Assembly (NCBI GenBank): GCA_027627225.1 | Contig: CM051038.1 | Coordinates: forward strand, 43,639,348-43,703,347 | From: Congeria kusceri | Lineage: Eukaryota; Mollusca; Bivalvia; Myida; Dreissenidae | Reading direction: 5' to 3' | DNA length: 64,000 bases | Shown: piece after piece, positions 11,966 through 23,514 of the stretch | How the letters are laid out: every line of letters begins with the position of its first letter | How positions within the stretch are numbered: the first letter of the stretch is position 1 | Program-made: the position numbers and the translations under genes | Notes under the pieces: generated by a model | Database searches by the model: none | The model's input: the letters and a program-made list of their open reading frames with translations, nothing else | What the model was told of the DNA's origin: nothing

Positions 11966-13740
11966 ATACACATGAAATATAGCACATTTAGTTTTCCTTC
12001 GAGTCAAAACACTCGTGGTTAGAATTTGCGTGATCAAGTTCTGGACGAACATTTACAAAAAGTTATTTTGTTTTATTTATGTCAAAACACATGAATGCTC
12101 GTGTGCTAAAACTTAAATAGCAATATTGACAACTACAAAAACTGGAATGCAAGAAAGTGAAAACCTACTGCTATATAGTGCACACATATTCTACGTAAGT
12201 GTAACTAGTTCATTGTGGCACAAAACACCAATCATTACCTCGTTTGAATGTGTACATCACGCCCAAGTTTCATTTTGTTATTGTCCAGAAATCATTGTCT
12301 TCTAACAAAAATATCACATTAGTCCTGAAATTTTTCTTGTTAATATACATTAATGTCAGCTTTAGCATAGAAGAATATATATTTATTTGTTGATTGTCTC
12401 TCAATATATTTATAAGTGTAGTCCAAAATGGCAAAAACAACCTACATGGAAGCGGTCCAACACGTATGACCAGGGACAAAAGTCTGGCGCACAGCCACGT
12501 TCGATAACCGGTTCCGCCACGTGTTTCTTGTTTTTGATTTTTGTTGATGATTGATTTTGATTTAGATCCAGTGGTGATTCAGGTATTAGTTTCTTTGATA
12601 ACCACTAACATTTATGTACATGTCCATTTAACAATAGAAGTTTCAAATCAGACACTGTTTGCAATTTAAAGTCATTGGGAAATCCACTCTGACGTCTCAC
12701 GGAGAAATCCAGAAATAGCCAATGTATCACGATAGTAGGAAAACCGTCTGCAGTGAGTCACAGGATCCCGTTTTAATTATTTAAAACACTGATTCCATTT
12801 ATGCACCTGTGATTTTTAATTATTAATACAAAAAATCTGATGCGTTTGGGAAAACACAATGCCCTATTTTTAAACCATTCGTTACTGTTGATGTGATTTG
12901 AATTAAGACAAAGCAAATTGTGTTGTTTGGTTTGAATCCATTGAAACAGATGTGATAAGAAAATGGTCTAAAAGCCTTTTACTTCCTCACAAAAGCATGA
13001 GTCATCGATAGTTATTGATGATACAGAAAACTTATTACTAAATACACGTATGTTTTTAGTATCCCTGTGTGCTTATATAACGAAAAATACGTGGTTTATA
13101 TTTGAATGTAGTTCTGTTAAAGTCTATCGGATTTTGCAGATAAAACTAAAAAACATCGAATGCATGCATAGGCGGCTTTAGAGTGGACGGAAGCGGCGTA
13201 TGCCCCCCCCCCCTAAATTGTCCAACATTCGATTTTGTAAACCTCACAATATCTTAAAACGTCTATGTCGATGTCAATGACATGTTCGCCAATGGTCGTT
13301 TTAGTGATATCGCACATTTTGTTATATCTATTCAAAATGTAAGAGAGACTAGAAGGAGATTGTTGGCAGCCTATTTCAATTACTGAAATCCCCCCCTCCC
13401 CTAACTGAAACTCCTGTACACGCATCTGACATGCGTTAGTTTTTGTAAAACAACGCCTTTCTCGTTGTCATGTGTTCTTTTATTTTGGTGTTCAGACAAC
13501 GGCAAAACGACATGGTAAGTATATCCACACATATTTAAACATTTTACTATTTCAGAAATATACAATTACTTGCAGGAACAGTACGCTTACCTTAATAACA
13601 TATTTATTTTACTTTACAGATTGTAAAAGAAAATCCATGTACTCGCACAATTCACAAAGTAACAGTTTATTTCACCATATTAATTGTGCATGATTAAAAT
13701 ATTTGCATTCAATTGGACACTATGCAAAGATTGAAGTTTG

Positions 13741-13870
13741 CTTTTACTTTCGATTTCGCCATTTCATTTTGGCGCAAACTGCCGCATCGGCGCTTTCACT
13801 TTCGATTTCTCCATTTTGGCGCAAACTGCCGCGTTGACGCTTTTACTTTCGATATCCGCCGTTTTAAGTG
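13741..13870. repeat. Short tandem duplication with two E2F-like sites
   Basis: The block ttttggcgcaaactgccgc occurs at 13767 and 13814, 47 bases apart, inside a longer degenerate repeat (cttttactttcgat). TTTGGCGC matches the E2F consensus TTTSSCGC. No gene is seen next to it. Confidence 0.6.
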
Positions 13871-14910
13871 GGAACGCGACTTGAAACGCCGTATTATTTA
13901 TGCCAATGAGTAATTAATAGAAAAAAACATTCATTTAAAATAAATGAAACTTCATATACGACGTTCTCAAAATAAATATATCAATGCTCTGTATTTACGA
14001 AGGTGTGATTCTTCTCGCGGAATTATGATTCCCATTACGCTTCCAGCGATTTGGCCACGTGACCTTTTGAAGAAGAGGTACTTCCGCGCCTAAGCAGGTC
14101 GAACAAGGGTATGTCCCTTCACTCTCACCTACACCGTTACAAACATGTTCACAATCACGTTTCTGAATCCTCATTCAGTTGCAAGAAATAATGGAAATAT
14201 ATGGATATACACTTAACATCTGTTAGTTCGTGATCATCTTTGTTCTAATATCTATGAATACATGTACCTTTATTACGCAGTGAGCTTGCGTCGAGGTCAA
14301 TATATGTCACGTACCTCTATTGTTTTCTATTTTTACTGAAGATTTGGAGATTTTGTTTACAAAAAGATACTGACTGTGTGCAGTATTTGATTATATTGGT
14401 TTTAAACTTATTGCAGATGGTATTTCCATTATTGGTAAACCCCTTATTCAGAACAACATTTACATGTATATAATTTTAAGTCGTGTTGCGATTTATGAGG
14501 ACTGGCAGTAACAACCTAGAAGAAAACATATGTTGTTTTCGTAAAAGGAGCGGATTATTTTATAGTAAAACCTGGACATACACTAACCAAGAAAACAGAC
14601 ATTGTACATGATTTAAACTACTTGGGGACACTTATTAATTTCACTTTAAAGCTTTTTTTCAATCAGGAGCGCTTCGTTGGTGAAGCTCTGCACGCAATGG
14701 ACATTCTATGATGTTAAATCACGCACGAATTTTTCTTAGCCAAAACTTTAAATAAAGAAACATCCTCAAGATCAGCGCAGCCACAATTCAACCAGTATAT
14801 TGATAACAAAAATTAAACAAAAAACATATGTTGGAATTGAAAAGAAGTTATAAAATTACAAAATAAAATTGGATATTCTAGTATATACATATAGGATATT
14901 TGTTTGTTTC

Positions 14911-15036
14911 CGGTGTTATAACGCGCGATATCATCACCGGAAAGGGAGATAATTAATATTTTCACGAGCGCTTGCGCGAGTGAAAATGTGTAAGTTGTCT
15001 CTCTTTCCGGTGATGATATCACGCGTTATCACACCG
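14911..15036. mobile_element. 126-bp foldback element with nested palindrome
   Basis: The left arm starts cggtgttataacgcg and the right arm ends cgcgttatcacaccg; about 40-bp arms pair with few mismatches (inner part gatatcatcaccggaaag on the left). The centre holds a second inverted repeat around attttcac...gtgaaaat. Such end-to-end palindromes are non-autonomous foldback/MITE elements. No clear target duplication was found. Confidence 0.75.
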
Positions 15037-15539
15037 ACAACAAGCAGATTTTCTTTTTATTTTAATGCTAGTGAGTATTCTTTACATTAGAATTATTTTG
15101 AACGGATTTTTAATACGATGTTTTCACTTTTATGTCAGTACTATTTTTTCTATAATGCGTAGTAATCGAGGTTAGTTATAAACATTCATGCGCCATGTTG
15201 GATTACGATAAAATGTGCCGTGGATTAGTTAAGCAATTTAAACCACAAATTTTTTTACTCAAGGCATTAACATGGCAGCGTGTTTACAGTACAATAGTCT
15301 TCTATGCTGTACAGTTTATTCATAAGCAACGCAGAATCCGGGTTTCTAAATGTATTTAAGTTTAATTACATGCAATTGGATACACGCAGTCGTTGAATGA
15401 TGTCCAGCTTTAACATCCAACAACACTCTCTGCTAGGTTTAAATATATTTAAAATAAAAGTACATATTGAAAGTGAAAGTGCGCTCAGTTTAACGAAATT
15501 CACATTTTCTAAAAATAGCGTGAGCATACGTGTTATGAT

Positions 15540-15720
15540 GTTTGTTTGTGTTTGTTTGTTTGGATTTTTCGCCGTATACAACAGTATTTCAGTCATATAA
15601 CGGCGGTCAGTTAACCTACTCACACTTTTCCTGGGTAAGCTGGTTTACCAGTTCTAAGTGCACATACTTATGCCAGTAACTGACAATGGCCGAAGAAATA
15701 ATTTCATGACCAATGTTATG
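15540..15720 (-). mobile_element. SINE-T, copy without the tRNA-like head
   Basis: Shares tttggatttttcgccgtat, gtatttcagtcatat and gcggtcagttaacctactc with 30680-31000 and 49321-49625. The (CAAA)-type tail on the minus strand is present; the 5' tRNA-related head is absent, as in 5' truncation. Confidence 0.7.
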
Positions 15721-17038
15721 ATGTAAACAGTAGTTAACACAGTCACGACATTCAACGCACTATGTGTTTTCGAAAGCAATTCAAGATGATTAAACTCGTA
15801 GAAACGCGTTAAAATGTGAAATAGTGTTCTGAAATGGATTATGTATACGTATAAAGTGTTTTCTATAATAGTTATTCGGATTTAACAACACAATTGGGTT
15901 AAAAGTCGGTCGAAGATTTGAAGAAAACAAGATGGCGGAGAATAGAACGCTAAACACTTCTTACAACAGCACATTGAATACTTAAATACTTAAGCGTGAT
16001 TACTGGATATACAGACCAAATACACACAAACTTATATATAAGTATATGCTTGCTTAATGAACACAAGTCATTACTTAAGGCTACGTTGGATTCTTGTTGG
16101 ATTGTGGAGAACCGGCAATACAGCAGTTATGTAAACAAAGGGAGACTACTGTTCACAGTAACAGTAAACAACAACTGCAAGTGTAGTATGCGGGAATTAA
16201 TAAAGTGCAAAGGATACAATAAATACTTTGGATGCTAAAATTAAGTTTGGACCAAGGTGACCAGCTCCAATGCCTTGTGGGTAAAACTTGTACCCGCAAG
16301 ACATTGTCTGCACTAGTCTCATTGGCTCAATACGACTGAGAAAATTCCAGGAGAAAAAAAGACGAAAGACAGTTAAATAAATCGGAGAGGTATTTTTTAC
16401 ATTTGCTGATATTAATCTTTACTACTTTTCTTTTTGGTAATTCTGAATGATAAATGTTGACAACGCGTACAATTAAATATTGTCCAAATCAATTTAATAA
16501 AAGTAGTCCCTCACTGTGAGTGATATAGGGATATATCTCACTGATACTTTTCTATATTTCACTACTTAGCATTAAATAAAAACCATTTATCATGACTAAT
16601 ATATACTTATATCGCTACCATGTAACAACCGCAAACCTGAATAATCACGAGGAAACCAAAGGCCCAATGCATTATTGAAACATGCATATTTTCATTACAA
16701 TGCATTCTGAAATTTACATAGATAATTAATGATAAAAGCAAGAAGAATTAATGTATACACGTCTGATTTAATATGTGGTTTTCAGAATGATCTTTGCACG
16801 TGGGCGTTAAATTGTTTACGAAAAGCATACATCACAGGGTAACATCTAACTTACGTGCAGCGAGACTTGACTCAAACCAATGTATCTTTGGTGAAAAGGG
16901 ATGTACTTTATGCCGCGCTTAACGAAAAGCCTGCTACTTTACCCGTAAACCCCAGTTTCTTCTTTACTTTGCACGCAATGCCAAACCAGCAGGGCACATG
17001 TATGCCATATGAATATAATATAATTCAAAACCACATAA

Positions 17039-17351
17039 TGCACCTATAAATATATTCCCCCAAGGGGGGGAAGGGGGGGGCAAGCAGCGGGCTGACTCAG
17101 AGAAATTTGACAAATTTTATTCTTTGGAGTCTAATTCCCCACCCTGGAGCCAAGCATTTCTGTCTAAATCCCCACAGTGGGAGATGCTAGGGGGCCCAAG
17201 CAGGATGTAAAATCCGACAAAGTGTATTTCCCTGGACCGGGAATTATTCGGGCGTGTCAAATTCCCGCCTGTCGGGAATCGTTTTCAGTCTAAAGTCCCG
17301 TATATGCCCGCAACTCCCCCCCCCCCGCCCATGGGGGCAAATATTGGTGCA
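17039..17351 (+). mobile_element. MITE-H, complete copy (313 bp), TSD TAA
   Basis: Terminal inverted repeats tgcacctataaatat at the left and atattggtgca at the right, with TAA directly repeated on both sides (17036-17038 and 17352-17354). The interior is C/G-run rich and is inverted relative to the copy at 29285-29618. A 3-bp TWA target duplication is the signature of PIF/Harbinger transposons. It lies just 3' of pseudogene G1. Confidence 0.8.
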
Positions 17352-17679
17352 TAACAGTTCATGGCTTAGTCGCAAAACACCATACCTATATATTATTAGG
17401 TCTCTTTATATAGCTTCGTATTACTTCACAGGATTATTATAATGATTCATGAACTTGTAAATCGTGTTCAATAAACTTAGAAGGTCAAGGTATTAACCAT
17501 ATGATACCCAGCATATGAATCGTAATTGTTAACATTCATTAAAAGAAATGCGTAATAAAATTACAAGGTCAACTATATAAAATGTTGTTATAGCCAAGCA
17601 TAGGCATACTTTTCATGCAATGGTCAGAAAGATACTTTTGGATGTTCACTAATGACAAAGGTAAGTAATCGGTCAAGTT

Positions 17680-17920
17680 GATAAATGCATTTAGAACTGT
17701 AGATGAGCATAATACGAACATGGCTGTTGCTAGGAATTGTTGATTTATGGCCCTTGAATTATCCAAAATAGGCATTTGTTAGCAGTTTCCGTCCAACAGT
17801 TTTTATCCAATCTTCACCAAAAAATGTTGGGGTCATAATATCTCGACCTAGCTCGATAATCAGCCAAATCGCTCAAGGAATTGTTATGGCCCTTGAATGA
17901 CCTAAAATCGGCTAATTTCT
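17680..17920. repeat. Dispersed repeat overrunning the end of G1
   Basis: The phrase atggcccttgaat occurs at about 17747 and 17886 with similar sequence after each, an internally tandem repeat common in bivalve DNA. The last codons and stop of G1 lie in it, so it has probably replaced the original C-terminus. Confidence 0.5.
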
Positions 17921-18436
17921 TCAAGTAGGGAACTGGATGCTTTTGGCTCGGTCTCCTCATTTGAGGCCTGTTCTTCTACTCCTACCACTTCAACGCAACA
18001 GTTTGTCTGATAGGTTGAAAAATTCGAGTTTCGTTTCCGTCGCGCATTCCTCGAGTACAAAACTTCTGTTTCGTCGACAATTACTGAACTATGATTTATT
18101 GACACTGGTAGTTCGGGTGGGTCCTGTTTTACGAAGCTGCCATGGTTGGTTTTGCCAACCGTCTGCAAATGCCGGGCTGCCGCTGCTCCAGTTAATAAGT
18201 TGCTTTGTTCAAACTGATCAGCCGGGTCATGCGGATTGTCGTCAGCTGGCTGTACAGTATTATTCACATAATACCCGGAAATACACCCGCGTCTGTGGAG
18301 ATTGTCGATATCGTGATACAATCGATTCTCCTTTAAAGCATCAACAACGGCTGAAATTATCTCCGATGGCTGTAATTTTCTTTGTAACTGTGCAAACGTT
18401 TCCTCAGCTGAATCGCCGTTCACCATGCATTTGTTT
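17902..18436 (-). CDS. G1 last exon D (C-terminal)
   Basis: 535 nt, phase 2 in, to TAG at 17902-17904. It contains NGDSAEETFAQLQRKLQPSE, YHDIDNLHRRGC and STYQTNCCVEV, aligning with G2 exon 28556-29120. The helical first third might be a death-fold-like module; this is only a suggestion. The last residues come from repeat sequence. The plus-strand ORF here is a shadow. Confidence 0.65.
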
Positions 18437-18804
18437 CTATGAATAGAACATCCAGTGTAGTGATTAAATCGACAAATTTCTGTCTAGTACGCATCCGAGA
18501 AAAACAAAATCAACAAATATTATAACGGAAGACAACAATATGATGATGTTTGATTTGATATGTCCCTTATCGTACATACATATACACGTAATCATGAACC
18601 CACATCCTTTCTTATATGCTTATATGGATCGACACATTATTTCTTTATTCGCCACTTTTGTGTACACAAAAATTGTTATATCTTTCACTGACATTGGATT
18701 TGAAGTGTTTGCCTAAGTAAAACTTAAGGAACAATCGTCAAAACAGCGACACTCTAATAATCCATACAACATAATAAAATGTCGATAAACTGTTATCAAC
18801 TTAC

Positions 18805-18894
18805 TGCAAAGTTCGTCTTGTTCCAGAAAGTTCTGCACTGTGACTTGCAAAGTATTCTTTGATGCTCTGTATCGCCCGTGACATTATGGCCAGC
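18805..18894 (-). pseudogene. G1 exon C, with an extra base
   Basis: 90 nt versus 89 in G2. An extra G (minus strand, near 18882) after GCTGGCCATAAT breaks the frame; beyond it the sequence reads AIQSIKEYFASHS as in G2 (AIQGIKEYFASHS). The acceptor, attcaag, is also weaker than the G2 one (atttccag). Confidence 0.7.
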
Positions 18895-19096
18895 CTTGAA
18901 TTGAGGTTTGTGACTTGAGGTTTTATAACTTATGTTGTTCTTTTAGTTACTGTAATTAATTACTTAAAAAGAGCAATATAAGTAAGCTTCTTTCAAGAGA
19001 GCGTTTTACAAATGGAATAGTATTATAACTATTGCTCATAATCGTCATAAAATAACGAAATGCAAAAACAAACAAAAAATCACAAACATTAGTGAC

Positions 19097-19354
19097 CTCA
19101 ATTGGGAGTCGATCCTCAAAACGAAGTCTCAATTCGTCAATGACGATCCTGTTTCTCTGCATCTCAGTCGGAGAGCAGGTAGCACTCCTGCAAACGTCGA
19201 CATCTAACACACACTGAAAAAAGTCGTCTGGTAAACTGCCGGATCTGGTACACAGGTACCATTCTGCCACGGTCGGGATGCCCGGTTCGCCCTGCGCAGA
19301 ACGCAACCGCTCACACACCTCGCTGGTTTTTAGGATGTTGTGCAACTCGATAAT
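19097..19354 (-). CDS. G1 exon B (86 codons)
   Basis: 258 nt in phase 0, starting IIELHNILKTSE; it has RLRSAQGEPGIP, AEWYLC, FQCVLDVDVC and FEDRLPIE. It aligns with G2 exon 31504-31782 except for a 7-codon insertion there. The acceptor is ggttacag and the donor gtcact (gtcagt in G2). Confidence 0.72.
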
Positions 19355-19652
19355 CTGTAACCATGCACGGGTTGGGAAACTTGTAAGTGTTGTAGCATTA
19401 AAACGTTTTAGGCTTTAGGCAGTGTGTAAGATTCATAGTTGTAATTGCTTTCTATCACTGAAAATCAATACTAAAATTGCACCCGTCGATGATTACTTAA
19501 TGAGAATCACGCACAGCTTATTGAAAGTAGAAGTCGATAACAGTTCATCTGGATTTGCAATACAGTAGCACTGGAATCTTTTTCTTTTAAGTCTTGCGCC
19601 TAACTTCAACCTAATACAAACATTATTGGCTGACACAATACACGAAACATAC

Positions 19653-19844
19653 TTGTTCGTCTTTGAAAACCGCCTCTGTCGTCCTTGGCATTGGAACTGG
19701 GGTCCAAAGATTTTCATCATACTGCAGCATTAATCTGACTTTGTCATGTAGCAAAAGGGATTTGTCAGGCGTCGTTTGTGGTGCAGACAGAACGCATTCC
19801 TTTAAAGGAACCCTCCCACCTCTGTCTTCACAGCATAACAAACT
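19653..19844 (-). CDS. G1 exon A (64 codons, UPA-like?)
   Basis: 192 nt in phase 0, containing CCEDRGGRVPLKE, LLLHDKVRLML, NLWTPVPMP and EAVFKDEQ. It aligns without gaps to G2 exon 32392-32583, with 36 of 64 residues identical by hand count. The acceptor is atttgtag and the donor gtatgt. Confidence 0.72.
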
Positions 19845-20029
19845 CTACAAATACATAATACTAATACAAAATCCTTTGACTCAAGTCACTTGTGAAAATT
19901 ATTGAAACAACTATATTTTAGAGAGCATTCGTCCATCATGATTGTTCGGCTAAAATAGTAATAAACCACATAGTTAATAACGCATTTTTTAAATTTAATT
20001 AAACGCAAAAATGCATTTATTATAAAAAA

Positions 20030-20510
20030 GAGTGCCAAAATGGCCCTAGGTTGCGCATGTGAGTTTAATGAATCCTAGTGGATTGTAGAAATTCATAAGC
20101 CTGTCCAGTGATTTGTTAGTCATATGTTGACAGTGACAGACGATAGCAAAATAATTTGAAGGAATTTGGTTGTCATAAAGGAAACATATTTTTTGAAAAT
20201 ATTTTGTAATCCACATCGAAGACATTCCAAAGTTTTCCATAGATCTATATAAACGAATAAAAAATAATTTGAAGGAATTCGGAAGAGGGTCACCCAAAAA
20301 CATTTCCGTGAAAGTATTTCAAAATCCAACGAGTTATGTCTGAGGACAAGATTTTTTAAGTTTTAATATTTAGCTTTTTCGGTTGTCATGGCAAAAAGGC
20401 TTTTGATATATTAAAATGAATGAAAATAATTTAGTAGAGATCCATCCCGGAAAATTCCTGACAAAGTTGTTTAAAATCCACCAAAAGTATACAGATAAGA
20501 AGTTGTTTGA
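20030..20510 (-). repeat. Dispersed repeat in a G1 intron
   Basis: On the minus strand the phrase ttccttcaaattatttt recurs (about 20150 and 20265) and the segment ends in acctagggccattttggcac, a block I recognise as widespread in bivalve genomes. ORFs here (20046-20329) are not gene-like. Confidence 0.5.
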
Positions 20511-20579
20511 AGGTTGTTTACTTCGGACGACGTGAACATTTGTACAACTGCGAATTTTAGTCTCGTTTTTTACCCGTAC

Positions 20580-20773
20580 CTGTTTATAGTCCTGGGATTT
20601 CAATATGTCGCCCACGGTGAAAAGCGTCAGACGGACCTCTCGTCTGTGCGAGATTTGTTGTTCTATTTTCTTGTACGATCCAAACACAAACGCTCTCATT
20701 GTTATAGGCCTATCTGTGCTGATTGTGCAGAAGAATCCGAAAAAAGATTTGGTGTAGATGTACACTTTCATTC
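20580..20773 (-). CDS. G1 exon 4 of those seen (cytoplasmic)
   Basis: 194 nt, phase 1 in and phase 0 out, from GMKVYIYTKSFFGFF to DILKSQDYKQ. The acceptor is tttcttcag and the donor gtacgg. The FFGFFCTIS stretch could be the closing strand of a ZU5-like domain; no family is certain. Confidence 0.6.
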
Positions 20774-21101
20774 CTGAAGAAACCAGAATCAATGGTATGT
20801 GAATGTCAATGAAGCAACATAAATGAGATCGCTAACTAAGCACAACATGGAAATCAATGCGGTGAAGTTTAAGCATTATCGGTCAGCAGTTCCAATGGCA
20901 TTTCGGAAACAGAAACACAAAGATTTTTAAGTTTAATAACTGCGACAAAAGTAAGGATAAGCGCTATTTAATATCATGTCGCATGTTCAGATGTTTCTTG
21001 TATTAGCAGTCAGCACATATAAAATGTTATCAATGAAAAATATACGTCATGAACAGAAAATCAATTGTCATAGTTGCTTCTAAATAAATACTCGTACCAA
21101 C

Positions 21102-21754
21102 CTTCAATGACATAGTATACATCTATATATTCATTCATTGTTTCTTTATCGGGTACTTCGACCGTATCAGCAACTACACGTAGAGAAACTTCCACACCCG
21201 CAGTTGTGAAGGGTCACCGACGAAGGGCAAAACAACCACAGCATAGTCACAGAGGGACGAACATCCAGGTAGGAAGTAGTCCACGGTAGGGGACGCCAAA
21301 TCCAGGTCGTCTGGAATGTTCATTTTACGACGGATGTTTGGTATATTGTCGTAGGTGCCACAGAGGACATTGATAGGATGTTTGCGGAGTTCACTCAAAG
21401 GAAGTATCATTCGAGATTCTGAGTTTGGTATCTTCACAGTGGCGTTCAATTCTATTGCCATAACTCAATGAGAGTATGGTTCACCAAATACGTTTTTCTT
21501 GTTTGTCTTTGAAACTTCACCTGTCTGTGTTACGGAGTCAACGACATTTGTTACTAAGCTGGGAAGTAAACCAGTAGCATAAGTTCGTTCAATATCGTTC
21601 CTCAAGAAATTTAGAATCGTCTCCAACTCTCCAAACGTTCTCGCATAATAGTTTGCAGAGACGTTTTGCCATGAGCCGTGTGCTTCAATATTCAGAGTGC
21701 TTGAATTTGCCTTGACCATTTTCTTACGATGTGAGAAGTAAATCACCACAGTGA
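21102..21754 (-). pseudogene. G1 juxtamembrane and ZU5-like exon, with TGA and frameshift
   Basis: Opens right after the membrane pass (acceptor cttttcag) with basic SHRKKMVKANSS. The same frame runs to TGA at 21465-21467 and resumes for 96 codons to TAG at 21174. Coding-like sequence continues in another frame (VVADTVEVPDKET) to donor gttggt at 21101, so one net indel lies between 21177 and 21213. A 69-nt segment, 21452-21520, begins gtgaag after CAG and ends caatag; splicing it would remove the TGA without changing frame. Residues around KIPNSESRMILP and LASPTVDYFLPG resemble, weakly, the ZU5 fold of UNC5/ankyrin-type proteins. Confidence 0.6.
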
Positions 21755-21967
21755 CTGAAAAGACATGGGTATAGAAATGACACTTTCGATGTCTTAGTAA
21801 TGCATATGAAATGTTAATATTTTATCGTCTGAACTACTCAAGTAAGGAGAACGATGCAATATATTTACAATATCATTAACTGTATTCAAATATTGATAAC
21901 ATATAACAATAAAATTCGAAGATTTGGATACAATTGCTACTGTTTTTTTTTTTAAATATTCAAGTAC

Positions 21968-22030
21968 CTCCAATTGCCGTTATCCCCACAGCTCCCACGG
22001 CGATGCCGACGACGACGGCAACCATATCAC
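21968..22030 (-). CDS. G1 transmembrane exon
   Basis: 63 nt, phase 1 in and out, reading DMVAVVVGIAVGAVGITAIG. With the first residues of the next exon (VTVVIYF, then SHRKK) it forms one hydrophobic helix closed by basic residues, as in a type I membrane protein with the C-terminus inside. The acceptor is tttttaag and the donor gtactt. Confidence 0.7.
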
Positions 22031-22282
22031 CTTAAAAAAAGTCACGCTTATAGGCATTGCACTTGCTTCTGACAGAGTCATGCACATTGGAGGTATATGC
22101 AAAAACACATTATAAAGTAAAACATCATAGCATATACTTTAAAAAAGTAAAGTGCTTGCGGAAGTAACTAAAATGAAGAAAAAAATCACTTGTTTTGTCA
22201 TTTGGCAGATTTAGTGGGATAAACAACACAAATAGTTAATTTATCACATCTTTGTTCAAGGTATTTGACTGGAATGCCTTAC

Positions 22283-22318
22283 CGGTATCGCATCGATCTT
22301 TAGTAACATTACAGCCAC
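22283..22318 (-). CDS. G1 linker-type exon
   Basis: 36 nt, phase 1 in and out, reading GCNVTKDRCDT. The acceptor is aattgtag and the donor gtaagg. The intron after the donor (cattccagtcaaatacctt) matches that of the G0 linker exon, linking the two loci. Very short exons are easy to miscall, but phase and neighbour match support it. Confidence 0.55.
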
Positions 22319-22477
22319 CTACAATTACAAATCAACAGTTGTGGATGGCATTTTGAAGTGTGGTTTGCAGAATAACGGTTAATAATCACATACAATTGAT
22401 GTTGGCGTTATTCTAATCGTAAAATCTTCTTTTGCAATATAACTAATAAAACAAGATTCTGTGTTTGATAAACACAA

Positions 22478-22907
22478 ATGCCCCCGGTTGGTGCTGGGTA
22501 GCCCATTTCTTAGTCCAAATTAGGTCATGGTCAAAGTGAGGTTGGGTGATATGGGTGGATTGGGAACGGTCATAAGTAACAACTGTGTAAATATCTAAGT
22601 GTTATAGTAAGCGGTGTTGGTGCTAGACGAAACGGTAAAATCTAGTTAACCAAGAAATGGCACTTTTGAATTATTATAAGTCCAAATTAGGTCAAGGTCA
22701 AGGTCAAAGTGAGGTTGGGTGATATGGGTGGATAGGGAATGGTCATAAGCAACAACTGTGAAAGTATCCAAGCGTTGAAGTAAGCGGTGTTGGTGCTAGA
22801 CGAAACAGTAAATCTACTTAAATTTTCTCACGGACGGAAGGACGGAAAGACGGAAGGACGGACAGGACGATCACTATATGCCTCCTGCATCAAGATGCCG
22901 GGGGCAT
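22478..22907. mobile_element. 430-bp TIR element with internal 167-bp tandem pair
   Basis: Ends are atgcccccgg and ccgggggcat, a perfect 10-bp inverted repeat. Inside, tccaaattaggtca recurs at 22514 and 22681 with closely similar sequence (gaggttgggtgatatgggtg), followed by GGACGGA microsatellite repeats. It lies just 5' of the first recognised G1 exon. Confidence 0.75.
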
Positions 22908-23514
22908 AAACATAAATCGCCAAGGTAAACAAAGTAAATTATTTTGTTTAAATGAATAATTATTTTTCGATCTTTGTAGATTAATTAAATCAGCAATAAG
23001 CACTACTTACATGCTTTCGTTGTATAAACAGTATTCGAGCTCGGTGTATGTTGGATTTTCGGAAGTGGATTAAAGCTTTATTATAATGATTTTGAATAAT
23101 TTGCTTAAACGTTTAATAGTTAGGGCAATATTTTCCAAATGTCTCATAGTGTTTATATCATTTCTACTCAAGTTATCGGTGCCGTAGCTTGGTTTGTTTT
23201 TACGTTCATGTTCAACAACTACTGAATATTCAGCTGTCCTTTTGCTTTCCTGCGATCATTTCAAAACAGCTGAAAATCTTGAATTTAATCTGATGAGTAC
23301 CGGTACCTGAAATAACACAGGAAAATATTTCATGTAGGTAATTAAGCAGAATTTTTTTGATCCGAGCCCCGAGAGCTTAGTGGTAAACAAAAACAAATGG
23401 CCTACACCGACTCAATTGACAGGCACATTCATGATTTTGTAAAAGGCATCCAGTCTAACAATTTTACCAAGATACGTATCATTTGCACGGATAAGTATTA
23501 ACAATTCTTAAGTA

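Larger units (their letters stand above)
9750..17035. other. Gene-free stretch upstream of G0
   Basis: No splice-flanked coding exon was recognised on either strand. It contains a partial MITE-H (10311-10530), a partial R2 repeat (11650-11965), a homocytosine run near 10396-10414, an E2F-like doublet (13767-13825), a foldback element (14911-15036) and a truncated SINE (15540-15720). Most of the rest is AT-rich unique-looking DNA. Confidence 0.6.
17902..22318 (-). pseudogene. Locus G1: membrane-spanning member of the G family, 5'-truncated and decayed
   Basis: Exons on the minus strand: 22283-22318 (linker), 21968-22030 (membrane pass), 21102-21754, 20580-20773, 19653-19844, 19097-19354, 18805-18894, 17902-18436. 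Phases agree at each join. Lesions seen: TGA at 21465-21467, a net frameshift between 21177 and 21213, an extra base near 18882 compared with G2, and a C-terminus ending in repeat DNA. No signal or galaxin exon was found above 22318, where repeats and a P450 retrocopy lie. The predicted protein is single-pass with a large cytoplasmic part. The segment around ATVKIPNSES and ASPTVDYFLPG loosely recalls ZU5 domains, and the next exons recall UPA; that is a hunch. Several small indels could also be assembly errors, so a living gene is not excluded. Confidence 0.7.

Noticed and set aside
17937..18446. 169-codon plus-strand ORF
   Set aside because: Shadow of the G1 last exon, which has a paralogue on the minus strand in G2.
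20046..20329. Minus-strand ORFs as an additional G1 exon
   Set aside because: Sequence belongs to a dispersed repeat with internal duplication, and G1 phases already agree without it.
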